64,000 nt of DNA. Source: CAYONZ01 sp964405465 (lineage in GTDB: Bacteria > Bdellovibrionota > Bdellovibrionia > Bdellovibrionales > JAMPXM01). Under the pieces are notes generated by a model. That model was not told where the DNA came from. It searched no databases and was given only the letters and a program-made list of their open reading frames with translations. Location: positions 1-64,000 of the forward strand of contig CAYONZ010000012.1 of the NCBI GenBank assembly GCA_964405465.1, written 5' to 3'. Shown here piece by piece: positions 1 to 8,889 of the stretch (within the stretch, counting starts at the first letter, position 1; each line of letters starts with the position of its first letter). The position numbers and the translations under genes are program-made.

Positions 1-121
1 GGCCCCAACTTAAGGCAACTGCCCCTTTCGGTACGATTTCCTATGATTCAATTCGGACTTTGGAAAGGTGATCTTTCATGGCCCGAGTCTTGATAAGACT
101 AGCCTCGTGGAGGCGAAAAAG

Positions 122-1621
122 ATGCCTAGATTGCTGCAAATGCTTTTGATCACAGTAGTTGGGTCAGGAACTGTCTTTGCGTCTAATAGTTTGGCGACGC
201 CCAAGTCCGTCTATTCAACTGTGCAAAAGGCGCATAGCCTTCCTTCGGAAGGTGGCGAAGGGTCAGGAACAGGAGATGGCACTGGAGGAGGCAATGACCT
301 TTGCAAGGAGCCGATATCGTCGCACATAGTAAGCGACATCACCAAACTTGCGGCTTATCAAAAATTTCTTCGCCCTATTTCTGAGAACCTATCAAAAGAA
401 ATTTCCAACGCCGAATCAACTAAAAAACAAAAAAGCTCTGAGACAGAAGCACGTCCAGAGCTCTTCGTGCAGCTGGCAAGTACACGCAGTTGGTATATTG
501 CTCCTTGTTTGAAGCTTGCTCCGCTTTCTCCAGATAATTTGGGTGTTCCTACGGACCAATCTTCAATTGGTGAGCAACCAGCGGCCCAAGATGAAAAAAC
601 TGTTTGGATAAGAAAAGAAACCTTTCAAAAGAATTCAATGAAACAACAAGCTGAACGCATTTTACAGGAGCTTATCGAGATTCTTTATGCCTATAAGTTT
701 CAATCAATGCAGCGATATTGCGCTTTTTCTTCTATAAGAGATCGAAAACAATGTTTGGTGTCCTTTCAGTCAGAACAAGATCAAGCTTCGCTTCATGTCC
801 TCCGCTCTGAGCAATTGGCAGGGGGCAAAAGAAAACTGAATGCGCGAGATTACCAGAATATTCGGGCTGTAGTTGCTGCGCTTTTGGCGAAAGGCACACA
901 GATGAGTTTGCGAGAATTCAGGGAGTTGCTTGGTCAGTACGATTTTGACTCTCGCGTGTTTGGACGTGGGGATGAGATTGACAGTGCCGAGGATCTCACT
1001 GTTTCTCAGAGTTCATACTTTGGAGCACTACAGACTCTAGGTGAGCGTGGCGTAGCAAAGATGCCTTGTATTTATGCGGGTCAAAGCGAGACGTATCACT
1101 GTTCTATGAAAGTTGAACGTGGAATATCTGTTGCGACCGGAGCAAGCCAGGTCGAGCTGGTTCGCTACACCTTAAGTGTATTGGAATCCAAAGAGCAATG
1201 GGTCATTCACCAGCCTCTTTATCACAACAATATTTCATTGAGTCTCGCCTTTCGGAGAGTGGGATCTTTCGACGGAGAGCTTTACTCGGAGGGACATCTT
1301 GCTACGGCATTCACTGTTCGACCGAAACTTGGCGATGAATTTGGACAACTCCAACTCTTTGTCAACGCCGGGGAAGTCTATGATCGAAAGAGCAACGTCA
1401 TTGATTTTGCTGGAGGAATTTTTTCAAATCTATTTGTTAGCGAGATAAATAGCTGGGACGGAAGAGGGATTGCTGCGCCAGCGGGTTCTCCTCGAGATCG
1501 ATTTGTTATATTTGCAGTTAACGAAAAGGAATTGAAGCGAGTTGCTCGTCGCGCCTTTCGCCTTCCACTTCGACAGCATTGGTGGACATTGTTTGAGCCA
1601 ACCAAAAATTTTCAGAAATAG
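122..1621 (+). CDS. Secreted protein of unknown function
   Basis: A 499-residue protein that I do not recognise. The ATG at 122 is preferred over an in-frame start at 68 because GGAGG lies at 109-113 with good spacing, and because it places a typical signal peptide at the N-terminus (charged MPR, hydrophobic core, small residues around FAS). After the signal there is a Gly/Ser/Asp-rich linker (about residues 39-55) and then a mixed alpha/beta-looking body with scattered Cys. The protein should therefore be periplasmic or exported. The next gene starts 8 nt after its stop, on the same strand, so the two are probably co-transcribed and may act together in the envelope. I see no catalytic motif. 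Confidence 0.75.
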   Translation: MPRLLQMLLITVVGSGTVFASNSLATPKSVYSTVQKAHSLPSEGGEGSGTGDGTGGGNDLCKEPISSHIVSDITKLAAYQKFLRPISENLSKEISNAESTKKQKSSETEARPELFVQLASTRSWYIAPCLKLAPLSPDNLGVPTDQSSIGEQPAAQDEKTVWIRKETFQKNSMKQQAERILQELIEILYAYKFQSMQRYCAFSSIRDRKQCLVSFQSEQDQASLHVLRSEQLAGGKRKLNARDYQNIRAVVAALLAKGTQMSLREFRELLGQYDFDSRVFGRGDEIDSAEDLTVSQSSYFGALQTLGERGVAKMPCIYAGQSETYHCSMKVERGISVATGASQVELVRYTLSVLESKEQWVIHQPLYHNNISLSLAFRRVGSFDGELYSEGHLATAFTVRPKLGDEFGQLQLFVNAGEVYDRKSNVIDFAGGIFSNLFVSEINSWDGRGIAAPAGSPRDRFVIFAVNEKELKRVARRAFRLPLRQHWWTLFEPTKNFQK

Positions 1622-1628
1622 GGAATGA

Positions 1629-3101
1629 ATGAGTTTTAAAAATCTCTTCGATATCTTTAGTAGTCCACAGTTTCAATCTCGATTGGGTTTGATTTGTACC
1701 ATGGTATCGGTCATGGTGGCGATGGCAGTGGTGACACAGGTGTCACGGCCATCGCTCATGATTTCGCCAAGATGGATTTCAAAAATCGAAATTCATAATC
1801 AACCTCATTTCAATCGAGTGGATTCAAATCTTTCGAGTTTTGGGCAACAAACTAATTCTCAATTCCAAGGCGACCCCCAAGACCATATAGAACTTGAACT
1901 TCAATTTTTGGGGGCCCAGATCGACAGGGTTTCTCGGGTGCTTGAAGGGTTTCGAAAAATTCAACGACCTAGTAAGTTGACTATTGATCGACATAATCAG
2001 GAGTTGTTTAGTGTTGTCCCTACCGAAATTGAAATTGGTTCCAAGTTTTTGCAAGATAATCGAGCCATACGCCGTGCGATGATTTTGAATTGGATAACCC
2101 AATCTATGAGTGCTGAAGTTTTCAGAATTCCTGTTTTAACGGCGATTCTTGCCGATTATTTTGAAATGGTTATCTCTGGAGCTGATGAGAATGTTGCTTC
2201 GTTGAGAGGTCATGGAGGCGAGTCTCAAAGACAATTTTGGATGGATCGCTTGTCTACCTGGGATGTCCTTTGCAAAGAAAAGAAACTCGCATATGAGGAA
2301 AGATTTTGGTGCCGGGCCAATCATGGGCAGGCCGTGAGCCCGTTTTCGTTGCAGTCCTATTTTACAGATAGACTCTATGAAAAATATTTGGCGCAACCGA
2401 TTCTTTCGCGTAGTCAGTTTTTGTTAGATCAATTGGCAAATATTGAAGAGCGAGTGACGTCAACACAATTCGCAAATGTCTCAGGTGATTTTACTGGTTT
2501 CTCCGATTTCGTTAAGAAGATGGAAAATATCTTGGAGTTGCCAGTGCCCGAACCAATGGATGTTCGAGCTTTGGTGTTCGGAGAGCAAAATGGTAGTGGG
2601 GGAATAGGGCATGTTCGGGTCTTTGCTGTGGGTTCCGACTTTATGGTTCGAAGTCAGAATTTCCAGCTGGCCGTTGACGAATTGCTTGAAATTAAAACTG
2701 AGAAATTTGTATGGCAGAGTTGTCAGGCGCCGATTCTGTCTGAGGTCAATCAAGTTCCTGTTCGGTTCACCAAACTTTTGTGGATAAAGGTGTGTAAGCC
2801 AGAATCGAGTCCTAGAGTTGATGCCTACATTTCAAGCTCAATTGCCGATTTCGCAAAGGCAAATCCTCAAGTTGAATTTTTCGAAATGAACTGGAGCCTA
2901 TTAAATGATTACAACAAAGTGACTGGTGGTCATGCTGCAGGGCTATTGAATGCTTTAGGAAAAAGATCTTGGACTTCGCTCCCACTATTCGATCAAAGGA
3001 TAGCGGGGCTCGAGAGCGCGACTCTAGATCCTCACTCTCGCATGTATCACCTAAAGGCACCGCTTGAAATCATCTCGGCGTTTCGCCTGACACCTCAGTG
3101 A
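1629..3101 (+). CDS. Membrane-anchored protein of unknown function
   Basis: A 490-residue protein with one strong hydrophobic segment near the N-terminus (about residues 20-40), followed by a long soluble region. This suggests an inner-membrane anchor with the rest in the periplasm, although an uncleaved signal is equally possible. I see no known domain or catalytic motif. It follows the preceding secreted protein by 8 nt and is probably in the same operon. Its 3' end overlaps the 3' end of panD on the opposite strand by 7 nt, so the two convergent transcription units leave no room for a separate terminator. Confidence 0.75.
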   Translation: MSFKNLFDIFSSPQFQSRLGLICTMVSVMVAMAVVTQVSRPSLMISPRWISKIEIHNQPHFNRVDSNLSSFGQQTNSQFQGDPQDHIELELQFLGAQIDRVSRVLEGFRKIQRPSKLTIDRHNQELFSVVPTEIEIGSKFLQDNRAIRRAMILNWITQSMSAEVFRIPVLTAILADYFEMVISGADENVASLRGHGGESQRQFWMDRLSTWDVLCKEKKLAYEERFWCRANHGQAVSPFSLQSYFTDRLYEKYLAQPILSRSQFLLDQLANIEERVTSTQFANVSGDFTGFSDFVKKMENILELPVPEPMDVRALVFGEQNGSGGIGHVRVFAVGSDFMVRSQNFQLAVDELLEIKTEKFVWQSCQAPILSEVNQVPVRFTKLLWIKVCKPESSPRVDAYISSSIADFAKANPQVEFFEMNWSLLNDYNKVTGGHAAGLLNALGKRSWTSLPLFDQRIAGLESATLDPHSRMYHLKAPLEIISAFRLTPQ

Positions 3102-3454
3102 GAGTTGGTGATGGACTTAATTTTATTGCCTTCACCAACAAAGACCAAAGTAGGTTTATGGTCCGCAATTTCATGTTTCTCGACTTCAGCAAAAGAGACG
3201 ATAATGACCACGTCACCTTTGAGAACCATACGCGCCGCCGCTCCATTGAGACAGATTTCACCCGGTTTACCTGGAATAACGTAGGTTGAAAATCTAGCGC
3301 CGTTGTTACAATTGTAAATATCAACTTTTTCGAATTCTACTAAACCAGAGGCTTCGATTAATTGCGGACAAATAGAAATAGAACCCTCATAGCTCAGGTC
3401 GGCATCGGTTACTGTTGCGCGATGAATTTTACATTTTAACATATTGATTCTCAT
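3095..3454 (-). CDS. panD: Aspartate 1-decarboxylase (PanD)
   Basis: Makes beta-alanine from L-aspartate for pantothenate synthesis, using a pyruvoyl cofactor formed by self-cleavage. The 119-residue length is usual. The cleavage motif is YEGS with Gly24-Ser25, exactly where the family has it. Arg54 and Tyr58, which line the active site in characterised PanD, are present in the stretch NGARFSTYV. The N-terminus MRINMLKCKIHR matches the family start. It is the last gene of the minus-strand pan/coa operon, 10 nt after coaX. Its 3' end overlaps the convergent upstream gene by 7 nt. Confidence 0.96.
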   Translation of the reverse strand: MRINMLKCKIHRATVTDADLSYEGSISICPQLIEASGLVEFEKVDIYNCNNGARFSTYVIPGKPGEICLNGAAARMVLKGDVVIIVSFAEVEKHEIADHKPTLVFVGEGNKIKSITNSH

Positions 3455-3464
3455 ACATTACCTC

Positions 3465-4238
3465 TCAATTACTATTCATTTTTAATGCAATATAAAGACC
3501 ACGAAGAACGAGATCAGGAACAACCTGATCAAAAAGCTGTGCTTTTTCGAACAAACCTGAAAAACCTCCCGTACCAATCACTTTTGGTTTTTCACCAGCA
3601 AAAGCCTCTTCGGTAATTTGCTGAGTCAATTCTTTGACCATTCCAATTTGCCCAAAGTAGAGCCCTGACTGAATGCTTTCTATTGTGCCGCGACCAAGTG
3701 CTTGTTTCATTTGAACGATTTCAACTGAAGGAAGTTTTGAAGTCTTTTCTTCTAATGCTTCAGCAGATATTCGAAGTCCGGCAAGAATAACGCCGCCAAG
3801 GTATTCTTTGTCTTTGTTGATGGCACAAAAAGTAGTGGCCGTTCCAAAGTCGACAACAATAATATTCTGTTCGGGATAGAGATGGGTCACGGCAATGGCA
3901 TTGGCTATTCTATCTGCTCCAACTTCCAAGGGATTGCGATACTTGATTTTAAGTCCAGTTTTGACGCCGGCTTGGAGAAGAAATGGGTTGATGTTGAAAT
4001 ATTTTACGCAACCACCGCGTAAAGAATAAATTGAATCTGGAACGACAGAACAAACAGCAATTTGTTTTATCAACTTAGGATCGAGATCATTTTCACGTAG
4101 AACACTTCGCAAAAATATTCCGACTTCATCACTTGATGCGCGAAATTCAGAAGTTCTTCGAAACTGCATCTTGAGTTTCTCTCCTTCGAAAACTCCACCG
4201 TGAATGGTTGTATTGCCAACATCGAGACACATGATCAT
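3465..4238 (-). CDS. coaX: Type III pantothenate kinase (CoaX)
   Basis: Phosphorylates pantothenate with ATP, the first committed CoA step. The type III (acetate/sugar-kinase fold) enzyme is recognised by the N-terminal phosphate loop LDVGNTTI, by GADRIANA in the pantothenate site, and by VVDFGTATTF in the middle. The length of 257 residues is normal. It overlaps the end of coaBC by the four bases ATGA, which implies translational coupling. It lies between coaBC and panD in the pan/coa operon. Type III enzymes are typically not feedback-inhibited by CoA; this is family knowledge and was not read from the sequence. Confidence 0.95.
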   Translation of the reverse strand: MIMCLDVGNTTIHGGVFEGEKLKMQFRRTSEFRASSDEVGIFLRSVLRENDLDPKLIKQIAVCSVVPDSIYSLRGGCVKYFNINPFLLQAGVKTGLKIKYRNPLEVGADRIANAIAVTHLYPEQNIIVVDFGTATTFCAINKDKEYLGGVILAGLRISAEALEEKTSKLPSVEIVQMKQALGRGTIESIQSGLYFGQIGMVKELTQQITEEAFAGEKPKVIGTGGFSGLFEKAQLFDQVVPDLVLRGLYIALKMNSN

Positions 4239-5575
4239 GTGTGAGCTCCTTTGTTCATTAAAAACAGCGACTCAAGTGTATAAGCGAGCTGTTCTTTGGT
4301 GTCTAGTTCTGCCACAAGGCCACTAGGTGAAAAAATACGGGTTCGATGTCTCGATTCAGAAATTTCACTAAGGTCATTTTGAACAACGAAATCTGCGTGT
4401 GCATTTTGCAGAACCTCGCTGGCTTTGGATTCTTGCTCATCTTTTGAAGAGTGCTGTGTCAGTTTAAAACCAACCAGAATTAAAGACGGGTTTTTGCTGA
4501 GCTGACGAACGTCATTTATTAATTTCGGATTGCGCTTAAGTTTGACTGTTAGTGAATCTGCCTTCGAACTAATCTTGATCCCTTGCCGATCATCGCTTCC
4601 ATATGCTTTTCCAGTTTCATCAAAGACACCTTCAATCGCATAGTCGCTGACTGCCGCCAAATGAACTAATACATCCCAGTCATTGGCGAGATTCTTGCGT
4701 AGCAAGTCTTGTAAGTCACTTGTAGAAACAAATTCTTCGATTGAAATCTGGTCTTGCATAGAACCTTTTTTTAGAATCGGTCGGGCACCATTTCTCGCAG
4801 TCAGAAAGCCAACGGTGTGGCCATCTTGAATCCAAGTGTCTGCAAGAAGAGCACCAGTTCGTCCGGTACTAAAATTTGAGATTGAGCGAACGCCGTCAAT
4901 GGCCTCCTCTGTTCCACCTGAAGTAATCAATATTCTTAGTTTGCGTTTAGTGGAAATCTCTTCAGGTGAATTTGCTGATTGTAGAGGTACTACTCGCTTG
5001 TCAATCTCCTGCTGTGAGGAGCTTGAGGTGAGTTTGAAAATTGCCTCAAGTATTTTCTCTGGTTCCAGTAAGCGACCTTCACCGATGTCTCCACAGGCAA
5101 GGAACCCTGAGTCGGGAAGCAAAAAGTTTAGGCCCCAGCCTTTGAGTTTTTCAATGGACTGCTGAGTGCTTGGGTGTTTGTACATATTGGTGTTCATGGC
5201 AGGCGCGACTAAAAAAGGTTTTTTAAAATCGTAGGCAAGAAATAGTGTCGAAAGAAGATCGTCACCTACTCCTGATGCGATTTTATTCAATGTGTTTGCA
5301 GTGGCAGGACATAGTATCACTAGATCGGCCCATTTCATTAGGTGAATATGATCCATGTAAGAGCCGGAGGCGAAGGTATCAATGTGGATTTTTTTTCCGA
5401 TAAGGCCCTCTAGAGTGGCTTCACCTATAAATTCAAGTGCAGCGCGAGTGACCACGATTTCAATTTCGAATCCTGCTTGTTGAAGACGTGAAATCACATG
5501 GGCACTCTTGTAGCAGGCAATAGATCCCGAAATTAGAAAAAGGATTTTTTGAACTTTATTTTTTGACATTGTCAA
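4235..5575 (-). CDS. coaBC: Bifunctional phosphopantothenoylcysteine decarboxylase / phosphopantothenate-cysteine ligase (CoaBC)
   Basis: Joins 4'-phosphopantothenate to cysteine and decarboxylates the product to 4'-phosphopantetheine. The N-terminal FMN-dependent CoaC half (about residues 1-180) shows CPATANTLNKIASG, the substrate-binding motif APAMNTNMYKHP and the flexible-flap Cys in LACGDIGEGRL. The CoaB half begins near residue 215 with ITSGGTEEAIDGVRSISN and contains LAAVSDY. At 446 residues it is longer than the usual 400 or so; the extra length is a Ser/Glu-rich linker between the halves. A second in-frame ATG lies at codon 3. Its start overlaps the end of panC by 20 nt. Confidence 0.95.
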   Translation of the reverse strand: MTMSKNKVQKILFLISGSIACYKSAHVISRLQQAGFEIEIVVTRAALEFIGEATLEGLIGKKIHIDTFASGSYMDHIHLMKWADLVILCPATANTLNKIASGVGDDLLSTLFLAYDFKKPFLVAPAMNTNMYKHPSTQQSIEKLKGWGLNFLLPDSGFLACGDIGEGRLLEPEKILEAIFKLTSSSSQQEIDKRVVPLQSANSPEEISTKRKLRILITSGGTEEAIDGVRSISNFSTGRTGALLADTWIQDGHTVGFLTARNGARPILKKGSMQDQISIEEFVSTSDLQDLLRKNLANDWDVLVHLAAVSDYAIEGVFDETGKAYGSDDRQGIKISSKADSLTVKLKRNPKLINDVRQLSKNPSLILVGFKLTQHSSKDEQESKASEVLQNAHADFVVQNDLSEISESRHRTRIFSPSGLVAELDTKEQLAYTLESLFLMNKGAHT

Positions 5576-6311
5576 TCAACCTCACATTTCCGAGAAATGC
5601 GGCCGCAAAACGACGACCTTGGTGTTCTTCGATGTAATCAACTCGAAAACCTTCACTGTTCAGTTTTTCTGTGATGCTTTGGCAGCTGGAATTCGATACC
5701 AAAAGTTCATGAATGAGTTTGGCTTTGGGCGCGAGATCTGGATCAAGCAGGCGATTGCGTGAGCTCATCGCAAGCCCTGATGCTTCACGGACCGTGGCAC
5801 AGGGAACTATCTCAATAGGCATAAAAAAATCGCGAACCATATCTTGCACAAGAGTCAGTTGTTGGAAATCCTTCTCTCCGAAATAGGCTCGAGCTGGGCG
5901 AACGAGGTTAAGAAGTTTCATCACGACAGTCAATACACCATCGAAATGTCCAGGCCGATGTCGACCCTCCATGAGACTGCTATATTCATTTTCTGATACT
6001 TTGTAGCGATATCCTACAGGGTAAATCTCATCAAAGGCGGGCGCCAAAATATAATCGACCCCAGCTTCAGAAGCCATTCTGACGTCTTCATCGAAAGTAA
6101 TCGGATAATTTTTGAGATCATTTGGATTATTGAATTGCGTTGGATTGACAAAAATACTCAATACCACAATATCACACTCACTTCTGGATCGTGTGAGCAG
6201 AGATTGGTGTCCGAAATGAAGAGCTCCCATTGTTGGCACAAACCCGACTCTTTGAGATTGCATTGACGTTCGAATAGTTCGCCATTCAGACAATGATCTC
6301 ACGATTTTCAT
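5556..6311 (-). CDS. panC: Pantoate-beta-alanine ligase (pantothenate synthetase, PanC)
   Basis: Condenses pantoate with beta-alanine using ATP to give pantothenate. The nucleotidyltransferase signature PTMGALHFGH has His32 and His35 of the HxGH motif, and MSSRNRLL is the family's KMSKS-like loop. GEKDFQQL is also conserved in PanC. At 251 residues it is shorter than many homologues (about 280), mostly at the C-terminal domain, while the catalytic N-domain is intact. It overlaps panB by 4 nt (ATGA) and coaBC by 20 nt, so the whole set is translationally coupled. Confidence 0.95.
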   Translation of the reverse strand: MKIVRSLSEWRTIRTSMQSQRVGFVPTMGALHFGHQSLLTRSRSECDIVVLSIFVNPTQFNNPNDLKNYPITFDEDVRMASEAGVDYILAPAFDEIYPVGYRYKVSENEYSSLMEGRHRPGHFDGVLTVVMKLLNLVRPARAYFGEKDFQQLTLVQDMVRDFFMPIEIVPCATVREASGLAMSSRNRLLDPDLAPKAKLIHELLVSNSSCQSITEKLNSEGFRVDYIEEHQGRRFAAAFLGNVRLIDNVKK

Positions 6312-7099
6312 GAATAGCTCTCTTTACTCGAAGGGAACTCCTTTTCCTTTACAGCTTTGTCGAAATCATTCAGAGCACCTTTAAAAAGATCTGCTCCGTT
6401 TAAAAATCTACGAACAAATTTTGGTTTGAAGTCTGTATTGAGGCCAAGCAGGTCTTGAAAGACAAGAACTTGTCCTGAACAATCGGATCCAGCTCCGATG
6501 CCGATGGTTGGTATCTGTAAATGGTCAGTAACATACTTTGCCACGTGTGATGGAACGGCTTCTAATACTATGGCAAAACATCCACAGTCTTCTAAAGTTT
6601 TAGCTTGTTGCAAAAGCCATTCAGCGGCATTTTGTTCTGTGGCTTGAACTTTGAATCCACCAAATTGGTGAAGAGATTGAGGCGTTAGGCCGAGGTGGCC
6701 CATGACTGGGACCCCTGACTCGACAATGTGTTTGAATGTTTTTTCACTTCCGGTTATCCCCTCAATTTTTACAGCTTGTGCGCCGGCTTTCATTATGCGC
6801 CTGACATTTTCAATTGTTGAATCAAGGCTGCCGCGATGGGCGAGAAATGGAAGGTCACCAACAATAAATTTATTGGGTGCTCCCTTGCGCACGGATTCGA
6901 TGTGTAGTGCCATCAACGCGGGAGTTGCAGAAAGAGTGTCGGGGTGGCCATGCATCGTCATGGCTAGACTATCTCCGACGAGGATACAATCGACAGAAGA
7001 TTGATCAATGAGTTTTGCAGATGTGTAATCATAGCAAGTGACCATTGAAATTTTTTGGCCTTGTTCCTTCATTTTTTTAAAATCGATCACGGTTTTCAT
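6308..7099 (-). CDS. panB: 3-methyl-2-oxobutanoate hydroxymethyltransferase (PanB)
   Basis: Transfers a hydroxymethyl group from methylene-tetrahydrofolate to alpha-ketoisovalerate, giving ketopantoate. It is a TIM-barrel enzyme of 263 residues. The metal ligands Asp43 (VGDS) and Asp82 (VGDLPF), and Lys111 and Glu113 in AVKIEG, align with the known active site. Met-Gly-His in PVMGHLGLTPQS is also typical. It is the second gene of the operon, 3 nt after the DUF2520 gene. Its product is the substrate for the ketopantoate reductase step, for which no classical panE is visible in this window. Confidence 0.96.
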   Translation of the reverse strand: MKTVIDFKKMKEQGQKISMVTCYDYTSAKLIDQSSVDCILVGDSLAMTMHGHPDTLSATPALMALHIESVRKGAPNKFIVGDLPFLAHRGSLDSTIENVRRIMKAGAQAVKIEGITGSEKTFKHIVESGVPVMGHLGLTPQSLHQFGGFKVQATEQNAAEWLLQQAKTLEDCGCFAIVLEAVPSHVAKYVTDHLQIPTIGIGAGSDCSGQVLVFQDLLGLNTDFKPKFVRRFLNGADLFKGALNDFDKAVKEKEFPSSKESYS

Positions 7100-7102
7100 T
7101 TT

Positions 7103-7915
7103 TCACCTACTTTTTTCGAATGCATGGATAAATGACTCATATACTTCCTGATAAGGATCACCTGTTAAAGCCACCAAGTTTTTATGGATTGTGATTTGGT
7201 CACCTCTGACCAATGGTCCAGTTAAAACGGTTTTTTTTTGCAATGTTTTGGCGACGTCAAATACATCAGTGCTATTCAAATTAGCCTGTGTATGAATCGC
7301 GAGATTTCTAAATGTCTGTTCTAAAAAGCTGGCGAGTGCTTCTGGAGGAAGTCCGAGCTTGGTTTGAAAATCTGTAAATGCTTTTTCCCAAAGGAGGATC
7401 GAAAAATTCCCGGCCAAAACACAGAGAGCATGGTAGAGCGGTTTTTGTTCGGGCAAAATTTCAAATGATGGATTTTGAAGGTCCGGAAAAATTTCATTAA
7501 ATCTAAGTCGCCCTTTTTCGGTTACGAATGGAATTTTTCGGTACCTCTCAAGGTCATAAGAACTATGGTCTATGGCCGTCTCTGCAAATGTGGTCAATGG
7601 GTGGGCGGATTGCGCAACCTCAGTTACAAGTGCACCTGAGAAATGCACGCAAACCTTTCCTTGCAAAACAGATTGGTACTTGCGGTAAAATTCTTCAATA
7701 GCTTGATCACTTATCGCAAGAAGAATTCGCGAACTTTTCTGGATGGCAGATACCAAATCGAGCTCTGATTTTTGGGTGGCAAAGTCTTGTGGAGTTGAAA
7801 GACCTGGCAAATGTTTAGGTCGAAACCAAGTGCAATATGAAACTCCTGCGAGTTCAAAGTAATGTCTAAGATGTTGAGCAACGCGACCGTTGCCTACGAC
7901 CAAATAGGTTTCCAT
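7103..7915 (-). CDS. Rossmann-fold DUF2520-type reductase, candidate ketopantoate reductase
   Basis: A 270-residue NAD(P)-binding Rossmann protein. The ATG at 7915 is preferred over 7963 because AAGGA precedes it by 8 nt and because it places the dinucleotide motif VVGNGRVAQHL at residues 5-15, the usual position. The C-terminal half resembles the helical DUF2520 domain, built like the substrate domain of 6-phosphogluconate-dehydrogenase-type reductases (LAGNFSILLWEKA and following). It is the first gene of the pan/coa operon, 3 nt upstream of panB. That place, and the absence of panE among the six genes, suggest it reduces ketopantoate to pantoate. A non-PanE ketopantoate reductase (PanG) has been described in Francisella. 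I cannot confirm homology here. Confidence 0.8.
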   Translation of the reverse strand: METYLVVGNGRVAQHLRHYFELAGVSYCTWFRPKHLPGLSTPQDFATQKSELDLVSAIQKSSRILLAISDQAIEEFYRKYQSVLQGKVCVHFSGALVTEVAQSAHPLTTFAETAIDHSSYDLERYRKIPFVTEKGRLRFNEIFPDLQNPSFEILPEQKPLYHALCVLAGNFSILLWEKAFTDFQTKLGLPPEALASFLEQTFRNLAIHTQANLNSTDVFDVAKTLQKKTVLTGPLVRGDQITIHKNLVALTGDPYQEVYESFIHAFEKSR

Positions 7916-8154
7916 GGTACCTGTCCTTCGGATCAAGTCCTTAAAGCCCTGGTTTCGAGCCAATCTGTCGTCATTTCCGCAACATAGTTGAGGTTTGACT
8001 GACCAAATGAATCGACTCGCAATCAGTATGCGATAGTTCTATGAAAATTCCTAGGGAAACTACTCTAAGTCACCGGTGAGATCAAACGAAATCGATTAGA
8101 CCTGAGACGTGAACTCAGCTTGACCGACTAGACTCGAGTCGATACCACAGAGAC
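7916..8154. promoter_or_regulatory. Divergent intergenic region with a 10-bp palindrome
   Basis: This 239-bp gap separates the start of the pan/coa operon (minus) from a plus-strand gene at 8155, so it must hold both promoters. A perfect palindrome GACTCGAGTC lies at 8131-8140, 14 nt before the plus-strand ATG. A weaker inverted repeat CTGAG/CTCAG lies at 8102-8118. Either could be an operator. I cannot assign -35/-10 boxes with confidence. Confidence 0.3.
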
Positions 8155-8889
8155 ATGAAGAAATTGTTTTGGTCGGCCGTGGCCTTGTTTATTTTGGTGT
8201 GTGTTGTTTTTTTGGTTAAATTGGGAATTCAACCTAGAGACATTCAAATTATGAAGGCCTCCTTTTTTGATAGGTACGAAGAGGTTGGAGCAGTTGTTTT
8301 TCGAAGTCTTTATCCGCGTTTGGAGTTAGAGCCGGTGGTGGTTTGGGGAGTTCAGCCCGACTCGGAGGCACACATAAAGGTTTTAGAGGGTTTTATTTGG
8401 GTGGCCTCAGAAGAAAAACAGCCTTTTGATTTAATCATTAAAGAACCAAGACTACCGGCATTGCGTTTACCTGCGGGAGTGGAGGTGCGTGAATTGGGTT
8501 TGAATCTTAACGATTCAGCAGAGGTGGTGAGCATTTTGAGTACCGCGCAACAGGCAAAAAAACGAATTTTAATTTACACGGCCAATGTGCTTGCGACCCA
8601 TTTGATTAAAGGCAACCCAGTGTTGCGTTTGGAAAGTCTTATCAAACAAAATCTGTTTTCTATTTCTTCTGCAGACTTTGCACTTCGTCGTGAAGATGAA
8701 GGCCGTCTTCTTCCAAAATGTGTTGGTGAAATGGTAGATGAATCCGGAGGTGCGCCACTTGGCTGCAAGGCACTCCAAATGAGTCGCGTTAACTATCGAA
8801 AGAAAATTGAGACTAAAAGAATTGTGGGACTAATGAATCAAGAGGCGGCAAAAGATTACCTTTTGACGATTTCATTACCTTCGATTTGA
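8155..8889 (+). CDS. Single-pass membrane protein of unknown function
   Basis: A 244-residue protein that I do not recognise. It begins MKKLFWSAVALFILVCVVFL, one clear transmembrane or uncleaved signal segment, followed by a soluble region that is probably periplasmic. The soluble part looks alpha/beta (EVVSILSTAQQAKKRILIY) and has two Cys near the end that might pair. The Shine-Dalgarno is weak (AGAGA). Its last 15 nt overlap the 3' end of the convergent MerR-family gene. Confidence 0.7.
   Translation: MKKLFWSAVALFILVCVVFLVKLGIQPRDIQIMKASFFDRYEEVGAVVFRSLYPRLELEPVVVWGVQPDSEAHIKVLEGFIWVASEEKQPFDLIIKEPRLPALRLPAGVEVRELGLNLNDSAEVVSILSTAQQAKKRILIYTANVLATHLIKGNPVLRLESLIKQNLFSISSADFALRREDEGRLLPKCVGEMVDESGGAPLGCKALQMSRVNYRKKIETKRIVGLMNQEAAKDYLLTISLPSI

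Noticed and set aside
3070..3460. Suspected frameshift where the unknown membrane protein runs into panD
   Set aside because: The genes are convergent with intact stops and a 7-nt overlap, and PanD aligns over its full length.
5556..6311. PanC at 251 residues considered as a truncated pseudogene
   Set aside because: All catalytic motifs are intact, and the 3' end is coupled to coaBC; only the C-terminal domain is shorter.
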